Source of the DNA: Eutreptiella sp. 'Long Island Sound 2002'
Taxonomy: Eukaryota > Euglenozoa > Euglenophyceae > Eutreptiales > Eutreptiaceae
DNA: 64,000 nt
Direction of reading: 5' to 3'
NCBI GenBank assembly: GCA_964036045.1
Contig: OZ038379.1
Coordinates: 79,897,429 to 79,961,428, forward strand
The notes below the pieces were generated by a model. That model was not told where the DNA came from. It saw nothing but the letters and a program-made list of their open reading frames with translations, and ran no database searches. Below, piece by piece: positions 53,750 to 64,000 of the stretch (positions within the stretch are counted from its first letter, which is position 1; every line of letters begins with the position of its first letter). The translations under genes and the position numbers were made by a program.

Positions 53750-54545
53750 CCAAAGAAGCGTGGACACGAAGAGCAACGGCTAAGAAGACAAAAAAGTATG
53801 TTCTCACGCGGCGAGGTATGGAGCCGCCAAGAGAAGGCCGCGCTCCAAGCAACCACAACACCAAAGCAGCACCAGGACAAAGTGACGAACTCAAGACTAT
53901 GCTACGGGTGTGGCAAGGATAAACATGGTAAACAAACGCGAAACAACCACAAGTAAAAGCGCTTGCTCTCGGGCGCGGCCAAAAGCAAAGAGTGGGGTCA
54001 CCGAATATAAAGCATAGCACGCTAACAACCGATTGAACCTCTCATCCCCTTGTCTATTTATTCCACATGGTGCCTACCTTACCCACAGAGCAAAACGACG
54101 TGACCAACACCACGGAGCGGAGCAAACACTGGACATGACGAAGAACCAACGAAACAACACACCGCTAAACAACACACGGCAACGACACAACACCAAAGAA
54201 GCAGGAGACCAACGCGGAAAAAGACAAAGGGACGAAGTCAAGGCTACGCTATGGGAACGGCAAGGATGCACATGGCAAGCAAACACCAAACAACCACACA
54301 TAAAAGCGCTTAATCTTGGGCGCCGCCAAAAAACAACGGGTGAAGTCACCAAGTGTAAAGTATGACGTGTTAGCTACCGGTGCAACCTCTCATTCCCATG
54401 TCCATGGCTATTTATACCACGTGATATGCCACGCCCCGCGGAGCGATCCGACGTGAACGGCACCACGGGATGGAGCAAACGCCGAACATGACGGTGAACC
54501 AACGGCATAACAAGCCGTTAGGCAACACACGGCAACAAGACATGG
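53750..54545. repeat. About 350-bp tandem repeat, roughly 2.3 units
   Basis: GACGAACTCAAGACTATGCT / GACGAAGTCAAGGCTACGCT recur about 346 bp apart (near 53884 and 54231). Each is followed by AAAAGCGCTT, CACCGAATATAAAG / CACCAAGTGTAAAG, CCTCTCAT-CCC and TATTTATTCCAC / TATTTATACCAC. GACGTGA-C-ACACCACG-GGAGCAAAC recurs near 54099 and 54451. Confidence 0.75.
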
Positions 54546-54549
54546 TATA

Positions 54550-56165
54550 ACGCTATATGTCACGAACACACACAATCAACTTAAACAACTATACAACGCC
54601 ACACGAGAACGCAACAAACCGCGTACCGAGACACAACACATACCCCAGACCATACAACACCGCTCAAAACAACACAACACCGCACAACACAACACCACAA
54701 TGGGCACGCCACCACAAAACCACGGGAGAACCACATGAAACCACAGAACACGACATAACCCAACGGAGCTACATGACACAACGATGGGGCAGAACTAACA
54801 AAACAAAAACACAACACCATGCAACGCCGAGAAATAACACACAACAACAAGCCCGACAAACTAATCCACAACCAACGACTAAGCAACGGTACGCAACGCA
54901 ACATGCTATACAATGCGACAAACCGACAAGTAACAAAGCACAACACCGTAAGACAATGCCCGACGCCACACACCAACGTACAACCCAACGCACCAAAACA
55001 CAACACGAACACACAACACGCCACAACACAACACACGCCACAACACAATACAAGAACCATACGACCACACGATGAAACACAACGACACGAAACACAACAC
55101 CACACGGCGCAACAACGACACGCAACGAACATACCAATACAGCACGTCAATAATGAGCCACAAAACAACTGAAAGCACTGAAAGAGACCACACCCACTGC
55201 CACAAAACAACGCCGCAGAAAGACAACCCAACGAGCCCCATCGGAACCAACAACAACAAAACATCACAACATAACACACCACAAGGCAACGTAACACAAC
55301 GGAACGCCGCAGGACGCGCCACCATGCTGCAAAGCAGGACACGACGGAACCCAACACCAAACCGACCCCAACGCAACACAAAACACCGGACACCGCGAAC
55401 AACACAAAGGGACATGGCACGAAGCAACGGTCCCCAATGGAACGCCACAAGACGCACCACCACGCCACGTAACACGACACGACGAAACCCAACACCAAAC
55501 CAACCCCGACGCGACACGCAAAACCGGAAACGACGAAACACACAACTCAATAGACGCACACAACGACACACCGCACAACAAAGCAACGCAAAGATGGGCG
55601 CAACCCGGGGAACTCAGCAATACCGACACAAAACATGACACGCCACAACGCACTACAACCCCACATCACTACACACAACGTAAACAGCACCACCAACTAC
55701 AACCAGACGCAACCATATACCACCACCACGACATGACCCAACACAGCGCAACACACTGCGACGCGCCACGCAATACCACGGCAACACACAGTAACATACC
55801 GCAAGGCGGCACACGACAAAAACCGGCGTTACACAACAACAGCACACAACACGCGACACCACAATTCAACGGCGGGTACACGACACCACACAACACAGCG
55901 CAATACTGCACAGCACAACCAACAACGAAAAGCAACATAAAACACGGCATGGCACAGCCAACGCCCGGCACCACAAGACACCACCTAACGCCACACAACA
56001 AAACAACACAGGACACGCTGCGACACGACGCAACGCCGGAACCACGCGACGCCACACAACCCAACCCTACCGAACTCGGCACAACCCGACAACACGACTA
56101 CACGACGCCACGCAACCAACCACAAACAAAATGCCGCAACCCAACACGACCCCACCCTACCTCCT
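54550..56165. other. AC-rich, strongly strand-asymmetric DNA
   Basis: The plus strand is mostly A and C (words such as ACACAACAC, CACGACAC) with few T and G, without a fixed period. Long open minus frames follow from the lack of T on the plus strand. No gene is seen. Confidence 0.6.
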
Positions 56166-57140
56166 ATGTGCCGCAGCCCCTCCACATGGCTGCTGCTAAC
56201 CGACGATAAAGAGCGCCATTTGTGCCGTGCACTGCAGCTGGCAAACAGAATCCTGGAGACGCCGACGCCAAGGACAAGAAGTATGCCAACTACAAATCCC
56301 GTATGGTGCACACACGCATGTGACAACACGCAGCAGTATAGTATGAGGTGCACGTACAGGCGGTGCCTCCACGCCCACATAAGTGGCGCGCAAGAAAGAC
56401 CACACACGCAATACAAATACGGGACACGCTGGAGCATGAGCACCAGGACAACGACGCCATCAACAACAACCCAAGGGGGGACACAAGGTCCGGCCGGCCC
56501 GGATGGTCTCGGCGGCCCCGGAAGCCGGGAGCACGCACCAGGCACACCATCCCCACGTGCCACCCAGCGGGTACACAGCAAACACCAGGAGCCAACGACC
56601 CACAACGACACGAACTATGACCCCGGCACTGCCGGCACAACCGGGCCCCTGGGGGGGGAAACGATAAGGAGGGGAGCGACACAACGCCAACTGGAACCGG
56701 AACCAAATCAAACCCCATCACAACGTACCGAGTACAGCGCCACAAGCCGAACTGCAAGTACCGTAACACGCCAGCGTACCCCGAGCCAGGACCGCACGAA
56801 GTATAGCCAAAACACAAACTACAGCCAAATAACGCGGGGCGGCACCTACGACCCGGAACAGGACCCGAACCCGTCACAGCACACAGACTACAGCACCCGA
56901 GCCATGAACCAAACCACAAACGCCACGCCGTGCAGGCGTACACCAAGCCCCGACCGCACGGAGTACAGCGCGAAAAGACACCGACCACTGCAGCACGCCT
57001 CACCACGAAGCGCCGCGCCACGACAACCGGGACAACTCCCCAGGACCGGAACCACAAACGGACACAATGGTCGCGAGGATAACACAGCCAAGCGTGCCAG
57101 AGGAACACGCACACGAAGCACCACTGTCCCTGTCCAGTAG
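56166..57140 (+). CDS. Uncharacterised Thr/Arg/Pro-rich ORF
   Basis: 324 open codons, TAG at 57138-57140. The N-terminus is Cys/His-containing (WCTHACDNTQQYSMRCTYRR). The middle has short repeats of QRTPSQDRTKYSQN / RRTPSPDRTEYSAK type with DYS/EYS, spaced 20-60 residues, and the C-terminus is basic. The repeats suggest amino-acid-level structure, so a real but disordered protein is possible. The T-poor composition also favours chance frames. The last 74 bp overlap the next frame. Confidence 0.3.
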   Translation: MCRSPSTWLLLTDDKERHLCRALQLANRILETPTPRTRSMPTTNPVWCTHACDNTQQYSMRCTYRRCLHAHISGAQERPHTQYKYGTRWSMSTRTTTPSTTTQGGTQGPAGPDGLGGPGSREHAPGTPSPRATQRVHSKHQEPTTHNDTNYDPGTAGTTGPLGGETIRRGATQRQLEPEPNQTPSQRTEYSATSRTASTVTRQRTPSQDRTKYSQNTNYSQITRGGTYDPEQDPNPSQHTDYSTRAMNQTTNATPCRRTPSPDRTEYSAKRHRPLQHASPRSAAPRQPGQLPRTGTTNGHNGREDNTAKRARGTRTRSTTVPVQ

Positions 57141-58623
57141 CACATCCGGCAACGCGACGGAAACCCACTCCCAACTATCCGCCCCTCCTGAGGCCCATGA
57201 CCCACCCCTGGAGTCACTGCCCAGTGGCCTCGAGGTCTCCGCGAACCACGACACCATGGACCTGGACAACGACCCACTGCAAGACAGCATCCAACGCGTG
57301 CTGCAGGTGCCGGCCGACGCGCACAAACGACCCGAATGCAGCCTATACCGGGCACTCAACGAAACAGACCAACGGATAACGGACACACCAGACACAGGAA
57401 ACAACCGAGACCCAGGGGCATACATCCAGGAGCTGCGAAGAGACGTGCAAAACGCCCAGCAACATTCACCGGAAGGAGTGGTGGTGCAGGGACGGGAGAC
57501 CAAAACTGGAGCGTGAACGAACCTCACGGGAGCTCCGAGCGCGAAGGAAGCCTTAGCCTTCATCCAGGAATCCGACGCCCCGCCGCCAGCAACCCTCAAG
57601 AAAACAGCGGCCGCTCTCGTCCTAACCCTACACAGTTGGACACGGGGCTACAGCATCGTCCTGCATGACAAAACAGGGGCCCCCTACGCACACACCGCGA
57701 CATGCCGACCGACCGCTGTGTCCACGGGGCAAGCCCACGTGGAATGGACGCCCGAGCAAGAATCTGACGAGTACACCCTGGTGCACGCCACCCGGCACGG
57801 ACACAGGGAAACCGGGAGGACGGAGCCTACAACCGAGCTCGCTGCGACCCCCCCACCGCAAGCAGGCCCCCGACACTGGACCCTGTACCAACAGCTGGCC
57901 CATGCCCGCACCCTAGCGGAGCACAGTATCCAGCCATACACGGAGACTGCGTACGTGGAACACATGCTACAAGACTGGACCAAGTACGAAACCAAGGTCC
58001 AGAAGGGACACACAGGCCCAGCGGGTGCCACATCCCGCACAACATGAGACGACGTAGTGCCAGACGGAGACATCGGAGCACTGGCTACAACCGTTCCCAC
58101 CACGTTCGAAGACTGCTCCAGACCCGACCACCGGTTCAGAGACAACAGCAACCCCACAATCGCGAAAGCTATCCTGGCCTACCACAGCTGGTCCATTCAG
58201 CAAAGCATCCACCTCCACACCCCGCACGATGACCCACGCGGGTGGCACCCTATTGGGCCACCAGCGCCGGAAAACTACCTGCACGAAGATGCAGCCACCA
58301 GAGCACATAACATCACCAGCCTTCGGCCTACAATGCCACAACCGATACCCGGAGGCACACATACCCCCCAGTCCTACGAAACCCGGAACGCCCACGCAAC
58401 ACGAACGTGGGCCCCCCCAACCAAGGGTACAGCCCAGCAGCCAACAAAAGGGCCGAACCCCCCAACGCCACCACAACTGTCCAACAACTCGACAAGCCTC
58501 TCGCATTGCGTCACGTCCCAGATAACTACCAACTACCCCAATGGGGAAACCACACAAGGAGCACTGCAACAACATGGCGACTACCAACGGGCACCATCGA
58601 TTGGAAGAAAATCCTCCCAATGA
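57067..58623 (+). pseudogene. Uncharacterised gene with in-frame TGA stops
   Basis: One frame from ATG 57067 continues past TGA at 57514-57516 and TGA at 58045-58047 to TGA at 58621-58623, about 519 codons. It contains NHDTMDLDNDPLQDSIQRVL, DPGAYIQELRRDVQNAQQHS, LKKTAAALVLTLHSWTRGYS, RHWTLYQQLAHARTLAEHSI and YVEHMLQDWTKYETKVQKGH, a helical, acidic protein unlike random AC-rich sequence. Consistent frame and protein-like texture support a former gene. No domain is recognised; a retroelement gag is one possibility. Confidence 0.4.
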
Positions 58624-59138
58624 TAGCAACGATGGTATCCATGCGCCTCCTTACGCCACACCAAGTACAACTAACACAGGCCGTGCACCTCTTTCTAACC
58701 ACCCAGGGCACGGCAGCCATGGAAGGCGCAGCCCTCGGCGACGACGTCCAGACGCCCCAGGCGTGACCCACAGCAGCTATCTGGATAAACGCAACAACGG
58801 GTACCGACATTACCGTCGACCCGGACCGGGAGTGGATGGCTATCCGGTATACCCTAGACTGCGGCGAGGACGACCCCAGACTGCCGGAATGGCAGACAAG
58901 GTGGGCCGCTGAAGCCAAACGCCTTGACGAGGTCGCCCTCGACGACACCCTCACACCGCAGACAATGGAGCCAGCGGGACCTACCGCCCGAACATACCAG
59001 GACCCCACCAAGGACACCCTCGGGCACTATTCCACTACCATACATCCAGAGGCGGTAACCCGGATCAAGGAGGCGCTCTCTCTGACCCTCCCGGACACCC
59101 ACAACGCCCACCAGCCGGGGATGTTCACAATATACTAG
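58560..59138 (+). pseudogene. Continuation of the 57-59 kb uncharacterised gene in other frames
   Basis: After the stop at 58623 protein-like text continues as TIDWKKILPMIATMVSMRLL and TPHQVQLTQAVHLFLTTQGT to TGA at 58764-58766. The frame of 58836-59138 then reads DPRLPEWQTRWAAEAKRLDE and HPEAVTRIKEALSLTLPDTH, ending TAG at 59136-59138. Two frameshifts are implied. An AATAAA lies near 59250. Confidence 0.35.
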
Positions 59139-59754
59139 AACTTCCCACTGCTCAGTAAAGTGTGGGTCGTCGCGCGCGCTGGGCCCCTGTCCCAGAACGA
59201 AATACAAAGATAGGTAAAATACGACGAAAAAATTTTCTGAATACCTGAAAATAAAGCTAATTAGCATAAAAAACGCTTAGGCCAAAAAGCGCGCTGCGAA
59301 ACGCGTAAAAACGGGACGAAAAACTTTTCGACGTGAAAGAGGTGAATAGTTAACGCCGTAAGCACTGTAACGCTCGTAGGACCCCAACGCCGTCCTTGCC
59401 GTCGTCTAACTCGCTATAGGCGCAAAGAAAAACGCGTCGCGAGCAGCGCGTAAAACTCGAAATTTTTTCATAACTCGCCGGGACCCCTCACGTCGCGCCC
59501 TGCCGCCCTTTTCTTCTTCTTCCCCATGCACCTCCGTCCCCACCCTCGTGCCCATCACTCCCCTTGCCCTGCAGCTCAGGCGGCGGCCCTGGAGGAACGC
59601 GGTTAACCCTTAGCAATGGACACCAACACGCTCCACGACGCCACGCACAAGAACAAGGCCGAGAACATCAAGAACGACGGGTAGCACGTAAGGCACAGCG
59701 GCGAACATGGTCTTGCTGCACGCGAGTGTGTTGGGTCGTGTATAATTTTATTTT
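59139..59754. other. No gene; short AT-richer spacer
   Basis: Holds a loose direct repeat (AAAAAGCGCGCTGCGAAACGCG near 59284 and AAAAACGCGTCGCGAGCAGCGCG near 59428) and a TTTTCTTC-rich stretch near 59510. No coding motif. Confidence 0.4.
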
Positions 59755-61560
59755 TTCTTCAAAAGCCAAAAAGGCACGGAAAAACGGCAGGGGTTTTTAG
59801 CAAAGGAAAAGAGGACAAAAAGAAAAAAAAACACCAGCAGCGCAGACAACCGCACAGCACAGCCAACCAGCACAGCACCGCAGGGCAGCACGGCACCGCA
59901 GGACACGGCACAGGGCGCAGGACACCACAGGACAACGCACAGCACAGCAAGACACCACGACACACCAGAGCAGTACCACCACACCGCAGAACGCCCAGGG
60001 AGACACCACAACGCACAGGGACACGCCACAGCACGAGGCACCAACAACAGCGCAGACGACACTGGCGCCGCACAACGGGGCGCAGGAGGGCACAGCAAAC
60101 ACAAACAGCACCGCAAAACGACAGCAGAGCACGACAGCACAGCACCACACGACAGCACAGCGCCACAGCACACGACACAGGGAAGGAGGGCACCACAGCC
60201 AGCACAACAAGGCACCGCAACGCACAGAGCGGAGAAGACAGGGAACGCACAGCACGAGGAAAAGAGCACCACAGCACGCAGACACCACCACCGGGCAAAA
60301 AACAGCACAGCCAACCAACAGCACAACACAGCACAGCACGACAGCCCACAGGAGCGCAAAGCAAGCCCCAACAGCACCGCAACACGACAGCAGAGCACAA
60401 CAGCACAGCGCCACGCAACAGCACAGCACCACAGATCACGACACAGGAAAGCAGGGCACCACAGCAAACCACACCAACCACAGGGAAACAGACCACGCGG
60501 CCAGACAGGGAGACCGACACCGAAACACGCCACCAGCAGAAAACCACGGGCCACCAGACCCAGCACGGCACCATGGCACACCACAGCACCAGGCGCCAGC
60601 AACAGCACGCACCACACAAACAGCACACCGCGAGCGCACCAGCACAGCGAGGCACAGCACCGCACAGAGCGGAGAGGACAGGGAACGCACAGCACAGCAC
60701 CCCGGGACACACACAGCACAAAGCAGAGCGGCGAACAACAGCACGCACCACCGCGCCAGAACAAAACACACACAGCACGGGGGAACACCGCACAACACAG
60801 CGCTGCAGAGCACAGGGCCCCAGGGCAACGGGCAGCGCGAGAGGGCACGGCGCAACAAGCAGCGGCACCCAGCGAGCACAACACAGCACAGGACAGCACA
60901 ACACCGGAGGACACAACGCGCAGCAGCGCGGCGCAGCACCGCACCCAGGGACGCACAGCACAACACAGCACGCCGCACACAGCACCGAGCGGCAGCCACG
61001 AAAACCACGAGACAAAAAGGGGGGGGGGGGGGCAGCAACCACCGGGGAGCAACCAGGAGCAAGGCGGAAAGCACGAAAGAGGGACAAGCGCACAGGGAGT
61101 CGAGAGGCGGAAGGCCAACAAAACAAACAACGCACAGCGCCGAGGCCCAGGGCACCCGGGGCCGGAAACCAGAGAAAGCCGGAGACAACGGGGTCGCAGA
61201 GGGGAAGAAGGGGAAGAAAAAAAAAAAACACCAAGGCACCAAGCAGGAGCGAGGAAAACCGCGAGACACAAAAAGGGGAGGGGGAGGGTTGAGAAACCAC
61301 CAAAGAGCAGCCAACGGCCAAGCGGGAGACACAAACGAGGCGCGAGGGCACGAAGAGCCAGGCAGCGGGAGGCCGAGAAAAACAACCAAAGCACAGCGCC
61401 AAGGCAACGAGGAACGGCAAGGGCAGCGAGACAGAGGGGGGCAACCCCAGCCCGGAGGGGGCCAAGCAAAGGAGAAAGACAAGGCAGCCAAAGGAAAAGG
61501 TGAGGCGCACCACAACGCGCCCGGGAGGCCGGCCCGCCCGACCCGGCCACAAAGAGCAAG
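59755..61560. repeat. CACAGCA-rich low-complexity block, copy 2
   Basis: T-poor DNA dominated by CACAGCACAGC-like words, then G runs, then GAGGCCCAGGGCACCCGGGG with CCGGAAACCAGAGAAAGCC (about 61141-61180) and a purine-rich tail. It parallels 52440-53480. All long frames across it are on the minus strand and result from composition. Confidence 0.55.
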
Positions 61561-61745
61561 CACACGCACGCCAGCCGCCGTCCAGATGGATGAGTGCGCG
61601 CCCGGAGGGTACCCAGCCCCTGCCGGCTACGAATAGCCGCCGTCCGGATGGACGTGTGTGCGCCCGGAGGGTACCCAGCCCCTGCCGGCTGCGAAAGCTG
61701 CCGTCCGGATGGACGAGTGAGCGCCCCGCAGCGACGCCCCGCACA
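61561..61745. repeat. 62-bp tandem repeat, three units
   Basis: CGTCC-GATGGA begins at 61579, 61641 and 61704; each unit includes GCGCCCGGAGGGTACCCAGC and CCCTGCCGGCT (the third is partial). Confidence 0.85.
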
Positions 61746-61753
61746 GCAACACA

Positions 61754-64000
61754 ACACACCGAGCGAGCACACCGGTGAACAGGAGCCGGGAGGCCCAGGA
61801 CACCGCACACGCAACACAACACACCGAGCGGGCACACCGGTGAACAGGAGCCGGGAGGCCCAGGACACCGCACACGCAACACAACACACCGAGCAGGCGC
61901 ACCGGTGAACAGGAGCCGGGAGGCCGAGGACACCGCACACGCAACACAACACACCGAGCGGGCGCACCGGTGAACAGGAGCCGGGAGGCCCAGGACACCG
62001 CACACGCAACACAAGACACCGAGCGGGCACACCGGTGAACAGGAGCCAGGAGGCCCAGGACACCACACACGCAACACAACACACCGAGCGGGCACACCGT
62101 TGAACAGGAGCCGGGAGGCCCAGGACACTGCACACGCAACACAACACACCGAGCGGGCGCACCGGTGAACAGGAGCCGGGAGGCCCAGGACACCGCACAC
62201 CCAACACAACACACCGAGCGGGCACACCGGTGAACAGGAGCCGGGAGGCCTAGGACACCGCACACGCAACACAACACACCGAGCGGGCACACCGGTGAAC
62301 AGGAGCCGGGAGGCCCAGGACACCGCACACGCAACACAACACACCGAGCAGGCGCACCGGTGAACAGGAGCCGGGAGGCCCAGGACACCGCACACGCAAC
62401 ACAACACACCGAGCAGGCACACCGGTGAACAGGAGCCGGGAGGCCCAGGACACCGCACACGCAACACAACACACCGAGCAGGCACAACGGTGAACAGGAG
62501 CCGGGAGGCCCAGGACACCGCACACGCAACACAACACACCGAGCAGGCACACCGGTGAACAGGAGCCGGGAGGCCCAGGACACCGCACACGCAACACAAC
62601 ACACCGAGCGGGCACACCGGTGAACAGGAGCCGGGAGGCCCAGGACACCGCACACGCAACACAACACACCGAGCGGGCACACCGGTAAACAGGAGCTGGG
62701 AGGCCCAGGACACCGCACACGCAACACAACACACCGAGCGGGCACACCGGTGAGCAGGAGCCGGGAGGCCCAGGACACCGCACACGCAACACAACACACC
62801 GAGCGGGCGCACCGGTGAACAGGAGCCGGGAGGCCCAGGACACCGCACACGCAACACAACACACCGAGCGGGCACACCGGTGAACAGGAGCCGGGAGGCC
62901 CAGGACACCGCACACGCAACACAACACACCGAGCAGGCGCACCGGTGAACAGGAGCCGGGAGGCCCAAGACACCGCACACGCAACACAACACACCGAGCG
63001 GGCGCACCGGTGAACAGGAGCCGGGAGGCCCAGGACACCGCACACCCAACACAACACACCGAGCGGGCACACCGGTGAACAGGAGCCGGGAGGCCTAGGA
63101 CACCGCACACGCAACACAACACACCGAGCGGGCACACCGGTGAACAGGAGCCGGGAGGCCCAGGACACCGCACACGCAACACAGCACACCGAGCAGGCGC
63201 ACCGGTGAACAGGAGCCGGGAGGCCCAGGACACCGCACACGCAACACAACACACCGAGCAAGCACACCGGTGAACAGGAGCCGGGAGGCCCAGGACACCG
63301 CACACGCAACACAACACACCGAGCAGGCACAACGGTGAACAGGAGCCGGGAGGCCCAGGACACCGCACACGCAACACAACACACCGAGCAGGCACACCGG
63401 TGAACAGGAGCCGGGAGGCCCAGGACACCGCACACGCAACACAACACACCGAGCGGGCACACCGGTGAACAGGAGCCGGGAGGCCCAGGACACCGCACAC
63501 GCAACACAACACGTCGAGCGGGCACACCGGTAAACAGGAGCCGGGAGGCCCAGGACACCGCACACGCAACACAACACACCGAGCGGGCACACCGGTGAGC
63601 AGGAGCCGGGAGGCCCAGGACACCGCACACGCAACACAACACACCGAGCGGGCGCACCGGTGAACAGGAGCCGGGAGGCCCAGGACACCGCACACGCAAC
63701 ACAACACACGGACCGGGCACACCGGTGAACAGGAGCTGGGAGGCCCAGGACACCGCACACGCAAAACAACACACCTAGCGGGCACACCGGTGAACAGGAG
63801 CCGGGAGGCCCAGGACACCGCACACGCAACACAACACACCGAGCGGGCACACGGGTGAACAGGAGCTGGGAGGCCCAGGACACCGCACACGCAACACAAC
63901 ACACCGAGCGGGCACAACGGTGAACAGGAGCCGGGAGGCCCAGGACACCGCACACGCAACACAACACACCGAGCGGGCACACCGGTGAACAGGAGCCAGG
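61754..64000. repeat. 65-bp satellite array, about 34 units, open at the right edge
   Basis: Units of the form ACACACCGAGCGGGCACACC / GGTGAACAGGAGCCGGGAGG / CCCAGGACACCGCACACGCA / ACACA repeat with a strict 65-bp period (GGTGAAC at 61774, 61839, 61904, 61969 and so on). Variants include GCAGGCGC for GCGGGCAC, AACGG for ACCGG, and GTAAAC or GTGAGC for GTGAAC. It extends beyond the window. 65 is not a multiple of three, so the three minus-strand frames are all open only because the units lack T. Confidence 0.97.
62150..63705. repeat. 845-bp higher-order duplication within the 65-bp array
   Basis: Private variants recur exactly 845 bp apart (13 units): CACACCCAAC at 62196 and 63041, AGGCCTAGGA at 62246 and 63091, GGCACAACGG at 62481 and 63326, ACCGGTAAAC at 62681 and 63526, TGAGCAGGAG at 62751 and 63596. 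Confidence 0.9.

Noticed and set aside
54581-55586. 320- and 226-codon minus-strand frames
   Set aside because: AC-rich plus strand again removes stops on the minus strand. The translation is Cys/Val/Arg noise.
59748-63982. Very long minus-strand open frames (up to 1103 codons) rich in Cys, Val and Leu
   Set aside because: The plus strand lacks T here, so the minus strand lacks A and cannot form stop codons. All three minus frames are open over the 65-bp satellite, whose unit length is not a multiple of three. No protein motif is present.
61754-64000. CRISPR array
   Set aside because: Direct 65-bp tandem units without unique spacers, in a eukaryotic repeat context, with no cas genes.

Overview
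This is a eukaryotic window made almost entirely of mobile and repetitive DNA. I see no intact host gene, no rRNA, no operon and no prokaryotic signals. The element mix is a Ty3/gypsy chromovirus-like element, a long GC-rich non-LTR element, a Helitron, a terminal-inverted-repeat DNA transposon and its short derivative, and a minus-strand gag-pro element, with satellites and sharp GC/AT patchwork. It suggests a large repeat-rich algal or protist nuclear genome (green alga, prasinophyte or dinoflagellate type). The sequence alone does not fix the species.

Layout. 1-3739: 3' part of a decayed Ty3/gypsy pol (RT, RNase H, integrase, chromodomain); a polypurine tract at 4122-4132 is followed by a possible 3' LTR. 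4133-7300: AT-richer, no gene, two tRNA-like (SINE-head) segments. 7300-16020: GC-rich LINE coding region in order C2H2 finger, AP endonuclease, reverse transcriptase, RNase H, Cys/His finger, further C-terminal segments and a Cys-rich domain, broken by a 684-bp insertion (8682-9365) and a 787-bp TIR element (13480-14266). 16060-22907 and 22908-29748: two head-to-tail copies, the second 5'-truncated, of a GC-rich unit with an uncharacterised ORF, Pro/Ala- and Gly/Lys-rich ORFs, a folded GC segment, a 30-bp minisatellite and a shared 3' end. 29749-36160: AT-rich, decayed, unrecognised ORF remnants. 36168-44706: a Helitron (Rep then the end of a Pif1-type helicase) split by a 4093-bp TIR transposon (37724-41816). 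43209-48773: a tandem duplication of the Helitron 3' end plus its flank. 48219-52092: minus-strand gag-pro retroelement remains. 52.4-64.0 kb: T-poor low-complexity DNA, a ~350-bp repeat, a decayed unrecognised gene (56.2-59.1 kb), and a 65-bp satellite running off the right edge.

How it fits together. Most of the history is nested insertion. The most notable result is that the 787-bp element inside the LINE and the 4.1-kb element inside the Helitron have clearly related terminal inverted repeats (CACnTAnGATTTTA ... TCCCAAAATTCA). Both carry internal tandem repeats of about 184-190 bp. The larger one holds a minus-strand gene of transposase-like layout. Together they look like one DNA transposon family, with an autonomous-sized member and a short derivative, that I cannot assign to a named superfamily. 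Almost every coding region has stops or frameshifts, so nearly all calls are pseudogenes.
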